This document shows, piece by piece, positions 33,518-42,457 of a stretch of 58,843 nucleotides of DNA. The stretch is from the IMG/VR virus record IMGVR_UViG_3300020179_000035, positions 1 to 58,843 of that record; one strand, 5' to 3'. The notes under the pieces are model-generated. The model saw only the letters and a program-made list of their open reading frames with translations. It was not told where the DNA came from and did no database searches. Position 1 is the first letter of the stretch, and each line of letters starts with the position of its first letter. The DNA is from a virus. The translations under genes and the position numbers were made by a program.

Positions 33518-33985
33518 ATGATAGATCCTTTAATAAAGACACTACATACAGTTCATCTCGTTGAATCTGATATAGATGAAGAGGATTCTCATGCACATCT
33601 TCAGTATAATTATTTAAACAATTATTTGTATTATAAATATAGTGCTCCAGATGTATATACTTTTGATGAAATTGATAAAATGTCTTCTGAATTTTGTTTA
33701 TTTTTTGGCAAAGTTAAAGACAAAAATAACCAATACATTCATTCTCCTATACCTCTTTTTACCTTTCGTTATCTGATGTTGGAAGATGGATCTTATTCTT
33801 CATACTATGCTGTTAAGAAAAAAGAGGGTTATGTTGTTGAAGGTTTTTCTTGGTCAAATGGTTTAACATATCAAGTTCGTCAAGATGTTAAAACTATTAA
33901 TGGTGAATATGTTACTCCTTTTGAAATATATCAAAGAATTTTGTATGTTGATCATATAACTAAAACTCTTCACAACTACCCTTAG
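33518..33985 (+). CDS. Hypothetical protein
   Basis: 155 residues, Tyr-rich with an acidic N-terminal section. Four bases separate it from the previous stop. No family is recognised. Confidence 0.55.
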   Translation: MIDPLIKTLHTVHLVESDIDEEDSHAHLQYNYLNNYLYYKYSAPDVYTFDEIDKMSSEFCLFFGKVKDKNNQYIHSPIPLFTFRYLMLEDGSYSSYYAVKKKEGYVVEGFSWSNGLTYQVRQDVKTINGEYVTPFEIYQRILYVDHITKTLHNYP

Positions 33986-33993
33986 GATTTTTC

Positions 33994-34290
33994 ATGGCTA
34001 TTTATACACAACAATCTAAAGACAGTTCTTTTATAAAATCAGTTGCCTGGAATTCTAAATCCATGATTTTAATTGTAAATTTTAAAAGTGGTTCTGTTTG
34101 GGCTTATTACAGAGTCCCTAAGAAAGTTTATCAATCTTTAATATCTTCTTCATCTATGGGTAATTATTTTAATATATCTATAAGAGACATTTATTCTTGT
34201 GAAAGACTATCTTTTGCATCTGAAAATTCAGGGTCGGTGAGCATTGGGCAAAAAGCGGAGCAAAAAGAGGAAATTGAATTACAAGAATAA
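33994..34290 (+). CDS. KTSC-domain protein
   Basis: 98 residues. Residues 9-70 match the KTSC domain: SSFIKSVAWNSKSMILIV, FKSGSVWAYYRVPKKVYQSL and GNYFNISIRDIYSC. This small domain is found in phage and bacterial proteins that include RNA-related enzymes; its function is poorly known. The tail is polar. Confidence 0.72.
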   Translation: MAIYTQQSKDSSFIKSVAWNSKSMILIVNFKSGSVWAYYRVPKKVYQSLISSSSMGNYFNISIRDIYSCERLSFASENSGSVSIGQKAEQKEEIELQE

Positions 34291-34311
34291 TTGTTCTATT
34301 TCTTTAAATTT

Positions 34312-34416
34312 CAGTACTTCTCATGAAATTCATGATATAGCAGTACTTGTTTTTGGCACAACTCATTATATAAATTATGATTCTTTGACAAAAACTCGCT
34401 AGTTTAATGGTATAAT
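34312..34416 (+). promoter_or_regulatory. Promoter with palindromic operator-like site
   Basis: A 15-base palindrome TCATGAAATTCATGA (34321-34335) is flanked by two direct copies of CAGTACTT (34312-34319 and 34341-34348). TTGACA (34385-34390) and an extended TGGTATAAT (-10 at 34411-34416) follow, with a long 20-base spacer. The gene at 34452 follows with AGGAG. A repressor site is a reasonable reading. Confidence 0.5.
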
Positions 34417-34451
34417 ATATTTTTACAGCTATATTAACCCAGGAGATCAAT

Positions 34452-34817
34452 ATGTCAAAGAAAATTGAAACATCCCAATTTTCTGCTCAAATACCGCCTA
34501 CTCTTGATAAGTCAAAACAAAAAAAAGTTAAATCTCTTGTTAAAAAAGAAAAATTAAAACCATTAATAAAAAATGCTCCTGTTTATCATATTGTTTGGAG
34601 AGATGCTTTTTCCGAAACTGATGAGTGGCATGATTGTTCCTCAATAGAATCAGGAGATTATATTTGTCATACGATTGGATATCTTATTTCTGATAATTCA
34701 AAACCTAATTATTATACTATAGCTTCTACTGTTACTATAGATGATCATTTTTGTATGGTGATTAATATACCTAAAGCTATGATAATATCAAAGGAAAAAA
34801 TATCTTTTCCTCGTTAA
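34452..34817 (+). CDS. Hypothetical protein
   Basis: 121 residues: a basic, Lys-rich N terminus (KSKQKKVKSLVKKEKLK) then a globular domain with a VWRDAFSETDEWHDCSSI pattern, a common phage protein layout of unknown role. AGGAGA precedes the start. Confidence 0.6.
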   Translation: MSKKIETSQFSAQIPPTLDKSKQKKVKSLVKKEKLKPLIKNAPVYHIVWRDAFSETDEWHDCSSIESGDYICHTIGYLISDNSKPNYYTIASTVTIDDHFCMVINIPKAMIISKEKISFPR

Positions 34818-34830
34818 TTAAAGGATCTTT

Positions 34831-35205
34831 ATGGAGGAAGAACTTATTTGCAAGTCTTGCTCTTCTACCTGGAAAAGAACAAGACTTCGTGGGAGAAAGC
34901 CGTTATTATGCCCTGCATGCTCCTCTCTTCAATCTCATCAGCTGATTGCCAATCAATCTGTTAAATCTTTTATTTCTCAGTCTTCTGTTACATCGTCTGA
35001 CTTATCTGTGTCCAAAATACACGCTCAACTTCACCCTAAACCAGCAAATTATCAAGAGTTACAACAATCTACTAAGAATGGTTCTACTTGGAAATGTCCT
35101 GGTTGTGGTTATGTTCTTAAAATGTTTATTTCATTGATTGCGCCTCCAACGCATCGTTGCACTCCAGATACTGTTACTCTTAAGGTTATGCAAAGAATTG
35201 ATTAA
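34831..35205 (+). CDS. Zinc-ribbon protein
   Basis: 124 residues. CKSC (7-10) with CPAC (28-31) forms one zinc ribbon, and CPGC near residue 90 with a later Cys forms a second partial one. A Ser-rich linker separates them. A nucleic-acid-binding role is possible. Confidence 0.55.
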   Translation: MEEELICKSCSSTWKRTRLRGRKPLLCPACSSLQSHQLIANQSVKSFISQSSVTSSDLSVSKIHAQLHPKPANYQELQQSTKNGSTWKCPGCGYVLKMFISLIAPPTHRCTPDTVTLKVMQRID

Positions 35206-35223
35206 ACAAATTAAAGGACGAAC

Positions 35224-35373
35224 ATGCCACAAAATTTTTTATCAAAGATTAAATTGTTTTTGAAAAAATTAGTGAGAGCTATCAAAGAATTTCAACAAAT
35301 TCTTAAACTTTTTGAAATGATAATTTCTTTAATATTATTTTATATTACTAAAAAAAAACTTACTTTTTCTTAA
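35224..35373 (+). CDS. Small basic membrane-associated peptide
   Basis: 49 residues after AAAGGACGAAC. A basic amphipathic N-terminal half is followed by a hydrophobic segment (MIISLILFYI) and a lysine-rich end. It could be membrane-associated. It ends 7 bases before tRNA-Asn. Confidence 0.45.
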   Translation: MPQNFLSKIKLFLKKLVRAIKEFQQILKLFEMIISLILFYITKKKLTFS

Positions 35374-35379
35374 ATTTAT

Positions 35380-35452
35380 TCCGAGATAGCTCAGTTGGCA
35401 GAGCAGCTGACTGTTAATCAGCGGGTCGCAGGTTCGAGCCCTGCTCTCGGAG
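35380..35452 (+). tRNA. tRNA-Asn (anticodon GTT)
   Basis: Acceptor TCCGAGA/TCTCGGA, D arm GCTC/GAGC, anticodon stem GCTGA/TCAGC, loop CTGTTAA, T arm GCAGG-TTCGAGC-CCTGC, all paired. CCA is not encoded. Confidence 0.95.
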
Positions 35453-35475
35453 CATTTACTGTAGGAGAAATAATT

Positions 35476-35952
35476 ATGGGTATGGATGTTTATGGTAAGA
35501 AACCTAAGAAAAAACAGGGAGAATATTTTCGTAATAATGTTTGGTATTGGCACCCTTTATGGGATTACTGCTGTTTTGTAGACGATTCTCTTATAGAAAA
35601 AGTTCCATATGCTCACAGTAATAGTGGCGATGGTTTGGGTGCAGTACAATCTCGTAAATTGGGTTTTAAGTTATTACAAACAATTAGAGATGGTTCGGCA
35701 GAACTATATGTAAAAAATTATTATGATCATGTGCAATCTTTGGAAAAAGAACCTTGCTTTTGCACTAAAATTCAATATATTTCTACCGATCTTCATGATC
35801 CAAATGAATCTAATTCTCCTAATAAAGACTGTAAAATTTGCCAGGGATCTGGATTAGTAGATAATTTTCTTAATCATTATCATATAACAGTAGATAACAT
35901 AAAACTATTTGCAGAATTTCTTCTTGATTGCGGAGGATTCTCAATATGTTGA
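35476..35952 (+). CDS. Conserved phage protein with Cys motifs
   Basis: 158 residues from the ATG after AGGAGAAAT; in-frame codons upstream lie in the tRNA. It begins MGMDVYGKKPKKKQGEYFR and continues with WYWHPLW, a start shared by proteins in many phages with no known role. Later CFC and CKICQGSG (Cys-x-x-Cys then G-x-G) resemble half of a DnaJ-type zinc knuckle. Confidence 0.65.
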   Translation: MGMDVYGKKPKKKQGEYFRNNVWYWHPLWDYCCFVDDSLIEKVPYAHSNSGDGLGAVQSRKLGFKLLQTIRDGSAELYVKNYYDHVQSLEKEPCFCTKIQYISTDLHDPNESNSPNKDCKICQGSGLVDNFLNHYHITVDNIKLFAEFLLDCGGFSIC

Positions 35953-36200
35953 ATCCGCCAATATGTCCGCGTTGTCTAGGTTATATTCCAAGTAATGCTT
36001 TTGCCGGTGAATATCCAGGAGCTATATCTCGCATAGATAATAAAACTGAGATATGTTCAGACTGCGGTACAGAAGAATCAATATTAGCTTTAATTGAACG
36101 CAAACAATGGCCTATTATTATTTACGAACATCCTGCGACAATTGATGCTAAAGAACGAGTTAAAACAAGACTCATGATGGAGGTCAATGCTTGTGGCTAA
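35946..36200 (+). CDS. Small zinc-binding phage protein
   Basis: 84 residues with CPRC near the start and CSDC 39 residues later. The segment PGAISRIDNKTEICSDCG is typical of a small protein family seen in actinophages, function unknown. It overlaps the previous stop by 7 bases. Confidence 0.6.
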   Translation: MLNPPICPRCLGYIPSNAFAGEYPGAISRIDNKTEICSDCGTEESILALIERKQWPIIIYEHPATIDAKERVKTRLMMEVNACG

Positions 36201-36300
36201 AAACGCTGATAAATTTTATTTATTTGTATTTTTGACATCCATAGCTTTGTTATTGTCTATAATTGGTGTCCGTATAACTACTGCAATTAGGGAGTATTAA
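36187..36300 (+). CDS. Single-pass membrane peptide
   Basis: 37 residues with one membrane segment (residues 10-29). GGAGG lies 4 bases before the ATG; a GTG two codons later has better spacing. It overlaps both neighbours. Confidence 0.5.
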   Translation: MLVAKNADKFYLFVFLTSIALLLSIIGVRITTAIREY

Positions 36301-36611
36301 TGGACTATTTAGCCATGAAACAAGCAATCATAAACGCGTTGACACATAAGGTTTCTGTCTTAGAAAAGAATAATGAACACTATTTTGTTCAAATAGAAGA
36401 TTCTAATTTGATTATGAATGCCCTAGCAAGTGCTCTCCAGTTAGCGCTTGATTCTTACGAAAATGGTCATCTTTTAACTGATGACGATATTGCCTATTCT
36501 CGCGAGGTACTTAAGATATATTCACGATATCATAATGATCTTCCTACAGTAGATAAAGTTACCGATCTTCATAATCAAATAGTTAAATTAGTTAGCAGAT
36601 ACAATGACTGA
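36300..36611 (+). CDS. Hypothetical helical protein
   Basis: 103 residues; ATG shares its A with the previous stop TAA. Helical with heptad-like Leu spacing. No family is recognised. Confidence 0.55.
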   Translation: MDYLAMKQAIINALTHKVSVLEKNNEHYFVQIEDSNLIMNALASALQLALDSYENGHLLTDDDIAYSREVLKIYSRYHNDLPTVDKVTDLHNQIVKLVSRYND

Positions 36612-36843
36612 TGACATCATAGCTCGACTGCGAGATGCTGCCTGCATTAGTTGCTACGAGTGCACTTGTGGTTATTGTGAGATTCTAGCCGAAGCTGTTG
36701 ACGAAATTAAGCGACTACGAACCGACCTTGACAAGTGGAAGTGTATTTCTGATAACTTATACGATTGGACAACAGATGTCCTCCGTTTATACATTAACGC
36801 ACCATCAATCAAAGCATACCGACGAGAAGTGCATGATAACTAA
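36604..36843 (+). CDS. Small Cys-rich protein
   Basis: 79 residues, with CISCYECTCGYC at residues 14-25, five Cys that could bind one or two metals. The rest is helical with a charged surface. Many phages have short proteins of this kind; role unknown. Confidence 0.55.
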   Translation: MTDDIIARLRDAACISCYECTCGYCEILAEAVDEIKRLRTDLDKWKCISDNLYDWTTDVLRLYINAPSIKAYRREVHDN

Positions 36844-37675
36844 CCTAATCAAATTCCATATGTTTATATTAATTTTTTTTATTAGTTTATTTTTCTATTT
36901 TTTTTTCACATCAAACGTTTTGGCTTATAATTTTACTTTAAATAATTCTCAAAAAGTATGTGTTACTTCTGGATCAAATACACCACCTTCTCAAGGAACT
37001 CTTTATTGGGTTAATTATTCTAATCCTCCTGCAAATCCAGCTTACACATATATTTCTTTAGATTCTTGGGATTCTTTATCAATTGATCAAAAGTTTTATA
37101 TCAAACCTTCTTGGACTTTTATTTTTTCTGGAAATTGTAGTTCTTTAAATGTTACTTATGTATTTTCGGATAACAGTCCTTCTACTACTATTTTTCAATC
37201 TATCCCTTCTACTACTGTCATTCCCTTTATTCCTTCTACTACTATTTTTCAATCTATTCCTCCTTTTACTACCATCCCTAATCTTACTCCTACTACAGAA
37301 ATTTTGTTGCCTCCAGTTTCTAGTGTAGAACCTTCTATTCCAACTACTGATACAATTGTTGACAACGAAAAACAAAAGTCTGTCCCTGTTGCCAATACTT
37401 TACCTAATTATAATAAAGTTACTACTACCATTTTTGAATCTACAACTACATTAGCTTATCATTCTGATACGACTCTTACTGATCAAAAAGATCAATCAAA
37501 AATTTTACCTCTTGATGATCAACCTAGTCAATATGATCCAAAATATGTTGCTCTATACGCACTTATAGCTTTTCTTGTATTTCTTTTACTTAATAATTTT
37601 ATTAAATATACCCAAATTTATAAGTATGGCCATGAAACTTGGCCTCAAAGAATATGGAGGGTTTTTTTCAAGTGA
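36833..37675 (+). CDS. Secreted Thr/Pro/Ser-rich protein with C-terminal membrane anchor
   Basis: 280 residues from the ATG at 36833. The N terminus is a hydrophobic signal ([16 protein letters not shown]), followed by a Cys-containing domain and then about 100 residues rich in Thr, Ser, Pro and Ile with IPSTT-type repeats. A C-terminal membrane segment ([13 protein letters not shown]) and basic tail follow. It may be a surface stalk. It overlaps the collagen-like gene by 4 bases (GTGA). Confidence 0.6.
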   Translation: MITNLIKFHMFILIFFISLFFYFFFTSNVLAYNFTLNNSQKVCVTSGSNTPPSQGTLYWVNYSNPPANPAYTYISLDSWDSLSIDQKFYIKPSWTFIFSGNCSSLNVTYVFSDNSPSTTIFQSIPSTTVIPFIPSTTIFQSIPPFTTIPNLTPTTEILLPPVSSVEPSIPTTDTIVDNEKQKSVPVANTLPNYNKVTTTIFESTTTLAYHSDTTLTDQKDQSKILPLDDQPSQYDPKYVALYALIAFLVFLLLNNFIKYTQIYKYGHETWPQRIWRVFFK

Positions 37676-38832
37676 AAAAAATTTATAAGATACCTTTATT
37701 ATTTATAGTAATTTTTTTGTTCGTTTCAATATCTTATGTTAAAGCTTCTAATACAAATTCAACGCCAACTTCTGTTTTTATACCTATTGCTCCAACAAGA
37801 ATATTAGACACTCGTTCTTCTTACAAAGTTGGTTCTCTTGACGGTTCTTCTAGTCCATATATTCTTCAGGTTTCTGGATCAATATCTATTCCTCAATCTA
37901 ATGTTCAAACTATCGTTCCGTTAAATAGTTATGCAGTTTCCTTAAATTTAACGGCTACTCAAACTCAAGCTAATAATTTTGGTGGATACATTACAGTATA
38001 TCCTTGCGGCGAAAGACCCGATGTTTCTAATATAAATTTTATTAACGATCAAACAATAGCCAACTCTGTTTCGGTCCCACTATCTGAATCTGGGAGTATT
38101 TGCATATATGTTTATGGAAGATCTCACATACTTATAGACATTGCTGGATATTATCAAGTTATATCTTTTACTGGAGGTCAACTTGTTAGGGGTCCAGCGG
38201 GTCCATCAGGTCCACAAGGTCCAGCAGGTGCTACGGGAGCTACTGGTGCAACTGGTGCAACTGGTCCTACTGGCCCAACAGGGGCTACAGGTGCAACCGG
38301 ACCGACTGGCCCGACAGGAGCAACGGGAGCAACAGGGGCGCAAGGACTTCAGGGCCCAACTGGACCACAAGGTTTACAGGGTTTACCCGGCCCTCAAGGT
38401 CCCGCTGGAAATAGTTATACAGTAATGCCTATTTTAGCTCAAACGTACAGTAATTCTTATTATGACATATTAACTTTTAATGCTTCCTCCGATCAAATAA
38501 TTCTTGGAGTTAAGTGTCAAAAAGATCTTGGTAGTGATATCGTAAGACATTATGTCAGAACATCTACACCAACTAATTCAATTATACAAGGCTATTATTT
38601 ATCCAATCGATTTACATATAACAATTCTTCTGCATCGGGCTCTGTTCTCCACGGTATAAACGCTTTTCCTGGTTCAAATAAAGAAATAGCTATTTGGAAC
38701 GGTGGAGAGACATCTTACGATGGTCACTATGAAATTCATATTATGACTCAAACTAATTTTATAGAAATACAATTATTTGTTCAAATTACTTCAAATAATT
38801 GTAAATATTCTGTTGCTTATACAGTTTCTTAA
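37672..38832 (+). CDS. Secreted collagen-like protein with actinobacterial surface domain
   Basis: 386 residues starting at GTG after GGAGGG. A signal peptide is followed by a domain of about 130 residues with [18 protein letters not shown] and [12 protein letters not shown], a pattern found in secreted proteins of actinobacteria. Then come about 26 Gly-x-y repeats ([13 protein letters not shown]...) and a C-terminal beta-rich domain of about 130 residues. It is likely exported from infected cells or is a virion part. The host-like domain suggests gene exchange with the host. Confidence 0.65.
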   Translation: MKKIYKIPLLFIVIFLFVSISYVKASNTNSTPTSVFIPIAPTRILDTRSSYKVGSLDGSSSPYILQVSGSISIPQSNVQTIVPLNSYAVSLNLTATQTQANNFGGYITVYPCGERPDVSNINFINDQTIANSVSVPLSESGSICIYVYGRSHILIDIAGYYQVISFTGGQLVRGPAGPSGPQGPAGATGATGATGATGPTGPTGATGATGPTGPTGATGATGAQGLQGPTGPQGLQGLPGPQGPAGNSYTVMPILAQTYSNSYYDILTFNASSDQIILGVKCQKDLGSDIVRHYVRTSTPTNSIIQGYYLSNRFTYNNSSASGSVLHGINAFPGSNKEIAIWNGGETSYDGHYEIHIMTQTNFIEIQLFVQITSNNCKYSVAYTVS

Positions 38833-38893
38833 TGTTAATTAATTATACTAAACTTATAAATTTATAGTCCATACAATGATTGAGGATGTTACC

Positions 38894-39154
38894 ATGACCA
38901 ACAGAGACACTTATGATATTGAGCAATATCAAAAAGAGCAAGCTCTTACAGGAACCAATATACAAATTGCCACGCTAGTCCAGGCAATGATGGAAGCTGA
39001 GCCATGTCTTTTCTATAATAAAGAAGAAAACCTTATGGCAAATCGCCTTGCCGAAACCCGCGGTGTCGGAGAACAGATAGACATAACCCAGCAATATAAC
39101 AATCTTTATGCATTTCGTGGAGCTCACCCTGAGTATCCATCTACACAGAAGTGA
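38894..39154 (+). CDS. Hypothetical protein
   Basis: 86 residues from the ATG at 38894, 7 bases after GAGGA; an ATG at 38876 is possible. Soluble, helical and acidic. Codons end in C or G more often than in the region before it. No family is recognised. Confidence 0.55.
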   Translation: MTNRDTYDIEQYQKEQALTGTNIQIATLVQAMMEAEPCLFYNKEENLMANRLAETRGVGEQIDITQQYNNLYAFRGAHPEYPSTQK

Positions 39155-39164
39155 GAAAAATTTA

Positions 39165-39365
39165 ATGAAATCTAGAAAGACACTTTTTATTACAACGCTT
39201 CTTGCCGCCGCAGTCAGCCTTGGAGTCAGTGTCGGTTTGTATTTTTCAAACAACGCATCAGAAACCGACAGACTCAACGGCATTTTTGTCGGCGTATGGG
39301 TCCCGTCTATTCTTGCTCTCGGTAGCTTTGTTATCAACGCATCTTCGTCAGAAGGCAAGAAGTAA
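39165..39365 (+). CDS. Two-segment membrane protein
   Basis: 66 residues with two membrane segments (about residues 6-26 and 39-59) and a short polar link. Size and topology fit class II holins, but other small phage membrane proteins look alike. The next gene begins immediately after its stop. Confidence 0.55.
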   Translation: MKSRKTLFITTLLAAAVSLGVSVGLYFSNNASETDRLNGIFVGVWVPSILALGSFVINASSSEGKK

Positions 39366-39566
39366 ATGTCGCAAGTTTCGTTGTTTATTTTTGGCTCGAT
39401 AATCTTCTTTATCGCCGTATACGGAGCATTTGTTTACTTGGTTCAACAAGCCAAGGAATGGGGCCAACGGGACTCCTACGAAAATTCTCAAAGTTCTTTC
39501 TATTATGCTGATTCTAAAGGAACTATTTCTAAATCTACCCATAACGAGCCGTTGAAGCATTACTGA
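39366..39566 (+). CDS. Single-segment membrane protein
   Basis: 66 residues; the ATG directly follows the previous TAA. A membrane segment at residues 5-27 is followed by a polar tail. With its neighbour it may form a small membrane pair. Confidence 0.5.
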   Translation: MSQVSLFIFGSIIFFIAVYGAFVYLVQQAKEWGQRDSYENSQSSFYYADSKGTISKSTHNEPLKHY

Positions 39567-39604
39567 TCAATACAAATCTAAATAAATTTTTTCTAGGAGA
39601 AATA

Positions 39605-39826
39605 ATGTTTCGTGAACCTATTGAAGAACCAGAGTATATTGCTCCCACAAAGGATAAGTTTGACGAGCATGATTTGCTAGACGATGTTTCTCGTAAGTGG
39701 GGTCCGTATGGCGCTCATGCTGATTTAGTTAAATTTATGATTAGCGAAATTTATTTTCTTAGAGAAAAAATTAAAGACCTAGAATCTGAAAAAGAATCTT
39801 GGCAAAGATTGTATGCATCAAAATGA
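39605..39826 (+). CDS. Hypothetical protein
   Basis: 73 residues after AGGAGA. A charged N terminus is followed by a helical C-terminal half ending in a coiled-coil-like segment (LREKIKDLESEKESWQ). No family is recognised. Confidence 0.55.
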   Translation: MFREPIEEPEYIAPTKDKFDEHDLLDDVSRKWGPYGAHADLVKFMISEIYFLREKIKDLESEKESWQRLYASK

Positions 39827-39854
39827 AAAATAATAATAAAAATAGGAGATATTT

Positions 39855-39962
39855 ATGAGCTTTTTTGCCGGATTCTTTTTCGGTACAACTATAGTACTTG
39901 TTAATATTTTTCTTATTAAGTACTTTTTAAACAAAGATATTTTTACATCTGGTAAAAAATGA
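39855..39962 (+). CDS. Single-pass membrane peptide
   Basis: 35 residues after AGGAGATATTT. A hydrophobic stretch (residues 3-22) is followed by a Lys-rich tail. It overlaps the next gene by 4 bases (ATGA). Confidence 0.5.
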   Translation: MSFFAGFFFGTTIVLVNIFLIKYFLNKDIFTSGKK

Positions 39963-40135
39963 AAGTATACAAAGATCCTGCAGAAGAAGCCGCTGCTAAA
40001 GCAAATGAACAAATAAAACAAGAACGAATTGCTTATCACTACACAATGGCTCCCCTTCAAGATATCAATGATACTCTTAAAGATATCAAATTGTTGTTAA
40101 ACGATATTCTGGTACTTTTAAAAAAACGAGTTTAA
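39959..40135 (+). CDS. Hypothetical 58-residue helical protein
   Basis: Begins on the ATGA overlap with the previous gene. It is charged and helical with leucine-rich spacing near the C terminus (IKLLLNDILVLLKK), consistent with an amphipathic helix. No family is recognised. Confidence 0.5.
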   Translation: MKVYKDPAEEAAAKANEQIKQERIAYHYTMAPLQDINDTLKDIKLLLNDILVLLKKRV

Positions 40136-40182
40136 TTTATTATTACAACTATAAAACAACATAATTCATTAAGGAGAAAATA

Positions 40183-40524
40183 ATGGCTATGCGCCCAAGC
40201 GTTGAGACTCAGATAGAAACAAACCCACGCAAGTTTGCCATAACTGAGCCAACTAAATTACTCACCCGTATTAACGGTGAGCCACCCATTGGTAGCGGCA
40301 AAGGTCGCCGTCGTAATCCAATAATTACAAACATTTACAATGAGTTGATAACTAATCGTAATGTTTGGTTCCATGTTAATATACCAATTACCTCAAAGCA
40401 GCAGCTTGCTTCAATACGTATGTCGCTTTATTTTCGTGCTAAGAAAGATAATTTGACTTTGTCAACATCTTCTCTTTACAATGAAAAGATTAAGATGTTT
40501 GATCTGTGGGTTCTTTTGGCCTAA
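40183..40524 (+). CDS. Hypothetical basic protein
   Basis: 113 residues after AAGGAG. Basic and probably DNA- or protein-binding, with KGRRRNP and a later WFHVNIPI segment. A shared family is not recognised. Confidence 0.55.
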   Translation: MAMRPSVETQIETNPRKFAITEPTKLLTRINGEPPIGSGKGRRRNPIITNIYNELITNRNVWFHVNIPITSKQQLASIRMSLYFRAKKDNLTLSTSSLYNEKIKMFDLWVLLA

Positions 40525-40567
40525 TTCATTACTATTTTCTTTGAATTTCTAAATTCAGGGAAGATAA

Positions 40568-40780
40568 ATGACTAAATATTTAGTTAGCGTTACAAGGACA
40601 CTCGCTATAGAAGCTCAAACACTTAAAGAGGCTACAACGATGTCCTTGTACGCTACCTATTATCCAGAATATCTTAATGGTATTGAAAATTTATACTGTG
40701 ACGTAAAGGTATTGTCAAATGAAAATCAATCCATTTCAAACTTTTCAAATTGGCCAGAGAATAAAAGCAATACAGATTAA
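40568..40780 (+). CDS. Hypothetical protein
   Basis: 70 residues following AGGGAAGATAA. Mixed composition with no motif. Its end overlaps the DUF4314-like gene by 62 bases in another frame. Confidence 0.5.
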   Translation: MTKYLVSVTRTLAIEAQTLKEATTMSLYATYYPEYLNGIENLYCDVKVLSNENQSISNFSNWPENKSNTD

Positions 40781-40940
40781 TGATCCGTACACCAAAATTC
40801 AATCTGGAGAACACGGAACAATTAATTTTATTGATGATTTTAATACTATACATGTTAATTGGGATTCTGGGTCAACATTGGGAGTTATTCCAGAAATTGA
40901 TGAATTTGAAATCATAGCTCATCAAACTCAAACATTATGA
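40719..40940 (+). CDS. DUF4314-like protein
   Basis: 73 residues. GQRIKAIQINDPYTKIQSG, then GTINFIDDFNTIHVNWDSG and the later LGVIP match DUF4314, a small beta-barrel domain seen in phages and plasmids with unknown function. It overlaps the previous gene by 62 bases, an unusually long overlap, so one of the two starts may be further downstream. Confidence 0.65.
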   Translation: MKINPFQTFQIGQRIKAIQINDPYTKIQSGEHGTINFIDDFNTIHVNWDSGSTLGVIPEIDEFEIIAHQTQTL

Positions 40941-40975
40941 TATAATATTATTATCTTTATATAAAGGATTATATT

Positions 40976-41101
40976 ATGATAGCGCAGCAATCACCAACTA
41001 TATTTAGTATTGTTTTTACTTTTGTTGCTATTCTTGTTACTTCCGGTGTTGTAATAAAAGTATTATCCCTTTTCTTTAGAGAGGATATTGATGATGATTG
41101 A
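40976..41101 (+). CDS. Single-pass membrane peptide
   Basis: 41 residues after AAAGGATT, with one hydrophobic segment (residues 9-32) and an acidic end. An extended -10-like TGATATAAT lies just upstream. It overlaps the next gene by 11 bases. Confidence 0.5.
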   Translation: MIAQQSPTIFSIVFTFVAILVTSGVVIKVLSLFFREDIDDD

Positions 41102-41168
41102 TCTTATTATTGGTATGGGAATTGCTTCTTTTGTTATATTAATTGTCCAATTTGTTAAAATAACATAA
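41091..41168 (+). CDS. Possible 25-residue membrane peptide
   Basis: A short hydrophobic frame (MMIDLIIGMG...) preceded by GAGG. It is open only for 25 residues, so it may be chance; the ribosome binding site and position inside a run of such genes support it. Confidence 0.4.
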   Translation: MMIDLIIGMGIASFVILIVQFVKIT

Positions 41169-41293
41169 TATATTTTTAAAAAATAGACCTTAGATCGGGG
41201 CCCCACGATATATACTAATTAATATGGTGATATTCACTTTTTTGGTACACTAAGTTACTATAAATGACAGTTTACTGTTTTTAAAGGACTTTT

Positions 41294-41620
41294 ATGCCCG
41301 GTTTTGGACAAAGCTACCTATCGAGAGCTGGTATGAGAATGGTGGCTGCATTCCAGGACACGTTGTCCCCTGGGGGCCAAGGCGGGAGAGCCATTCATCA
41401 GTTTTTGGATCAAACAACCGGACAATCTCGGAAAATGCCAAGAAGCTCTATAAGCCCCAATACTATGATGACAAGGACTCCACGTGGTCGCGGAGGCATG
41501 TTCGGCTCTACAACCACTTATGATAACCCTAACTTCCTAAAGACAGACATAAATAGGGGCCTTTTTGGAATGGGTGGTCGCAGCAGTTCTCTGCAAATTC
41601 GCAGACCCCCTATGGACTAA
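41294..41620 (+). CDS. Gly/Arg-rich protein
   Basis: 108 residues, rich in Gly, Arg, Ser, Met and Pro, probably disordered. AAAGGACTTTT precedes the ATG. It is the last plus-strand gene and its codon use differs from the AT-rich genes around it. The 125 bases upstream hold a GGGGCCCC palindrome and a short ACAGT/ACTGT repeat. Function is unknown. Confidence 0.6.
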   Translation: MPGFGQSYLSRAGMRMVAAFQDTLSPGGQGGRAIHQFLDQTTGQSRKMPRSSISPNTMMTRTPRGRGGMFGSTTTYDNPNFLKTDINRGLFGMGGRSSSLQIRRPPMD

Positions 41621-41671
41621 ATCTCTATATAGGGTAAAATTAGAAAAAAATTTTGAGGCCTATTTTCATTT

Positions 41672-42457
41672 TTAGAAAATGTTTAAATCCTTGAATCGTT
41701 GATCAATCTGATCCGAGTATTGAGTAGAGATCTCTACCACGTAATGCTGTATGAGATGATTCTTTTGTCTCTGCGCTGTAGAAGGATTAATGTGCTGTTT
41801 ATACAATAACTTTTTAATATGATAAAATTTTGTATCTAAAAATGTTCTGACAACTAGCTCGTAGTCATCAGCGATTTCATATTTAGCATTGTGCCCGCCT
41901 AGTTTATGATAGACATTTGATCTCCATGCTCTAACATGATTTGGAGCAGAAACAATATGTTTCATAGTTGTAGGATTTATTTCCGGCGAAGACATAACCC
42001 ATACTTCATATTCTTGCGACCAATATTCCGAACCATATCCAAATGCCCAACCCTTAGGATATACGCCTGACTGTCCATCGGGTAAAATCTCGCACCAATC
42101 TGAGTAGACGAAACCTACCTCAGGATTGTCTCGGAATGCCCCGTTAATCTCTTCCAGAGCGTCTGCAGTAAGCTCATCGTCATGATCTAGCTCAACAAGT
42201 ATATCTCCCTCTGCAAGCATAAATCCACGTCTCTTATTGCGACCTATGTTGCCTGAATGAACATGACTTTTATACATCTGAATTTTATATCTTTCATCTG
42301 CACAAAAGCCATAGACTTGATGCCATACATTGTCATTGGTTGAATCATCTATTATGATCCATTCCCAATCTTTAAATGTTTGAGCTTTTAGAGAAGCCCA
42401 TGTACGAGAAAATACATTCTTATCTGTATTATACGTAGGTGTTATTATTGAAATCAT
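41672..42457 (-). CDS. Family 2 glycosyltransferase
   Basis: 261 residues. ISIITPTYN at the start, IIDDST (acidic metal/nucleotide site), then DHDDEL as the DxD-type motif and YSDW match the GT-A fold of GT2. It would transfer a sugar to a phage or host surface molecule. It overlaps the membrane protein gene upstream by 4 bases, the end of the minus-strand operon. The target is unknown. Confidence 0.85.
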   Translation of the reverse strand: MISIITPTYNTDKNVFSRTWASLKAQTFKDWEWIIIDDSTNDNVWHQVYGFCADERYKIQMYKSHVHSGNIGRNKRRGFMLAEGDILVELDHDDELTADALEEINGAFRDNPEVGFVYSDWCEILPDGQSGVYPKGWAFGYGSEYWSQEYEVWVMSSPEINPTTMKHIVSAPNHVRAWRSNVYHKLGGHNAKYEIADDYELVVRTFLDTKFYHIKKLLYKQHINPSTAQRQKNHLIQHYVVEISTQYSDQIDQRFKDLNIF

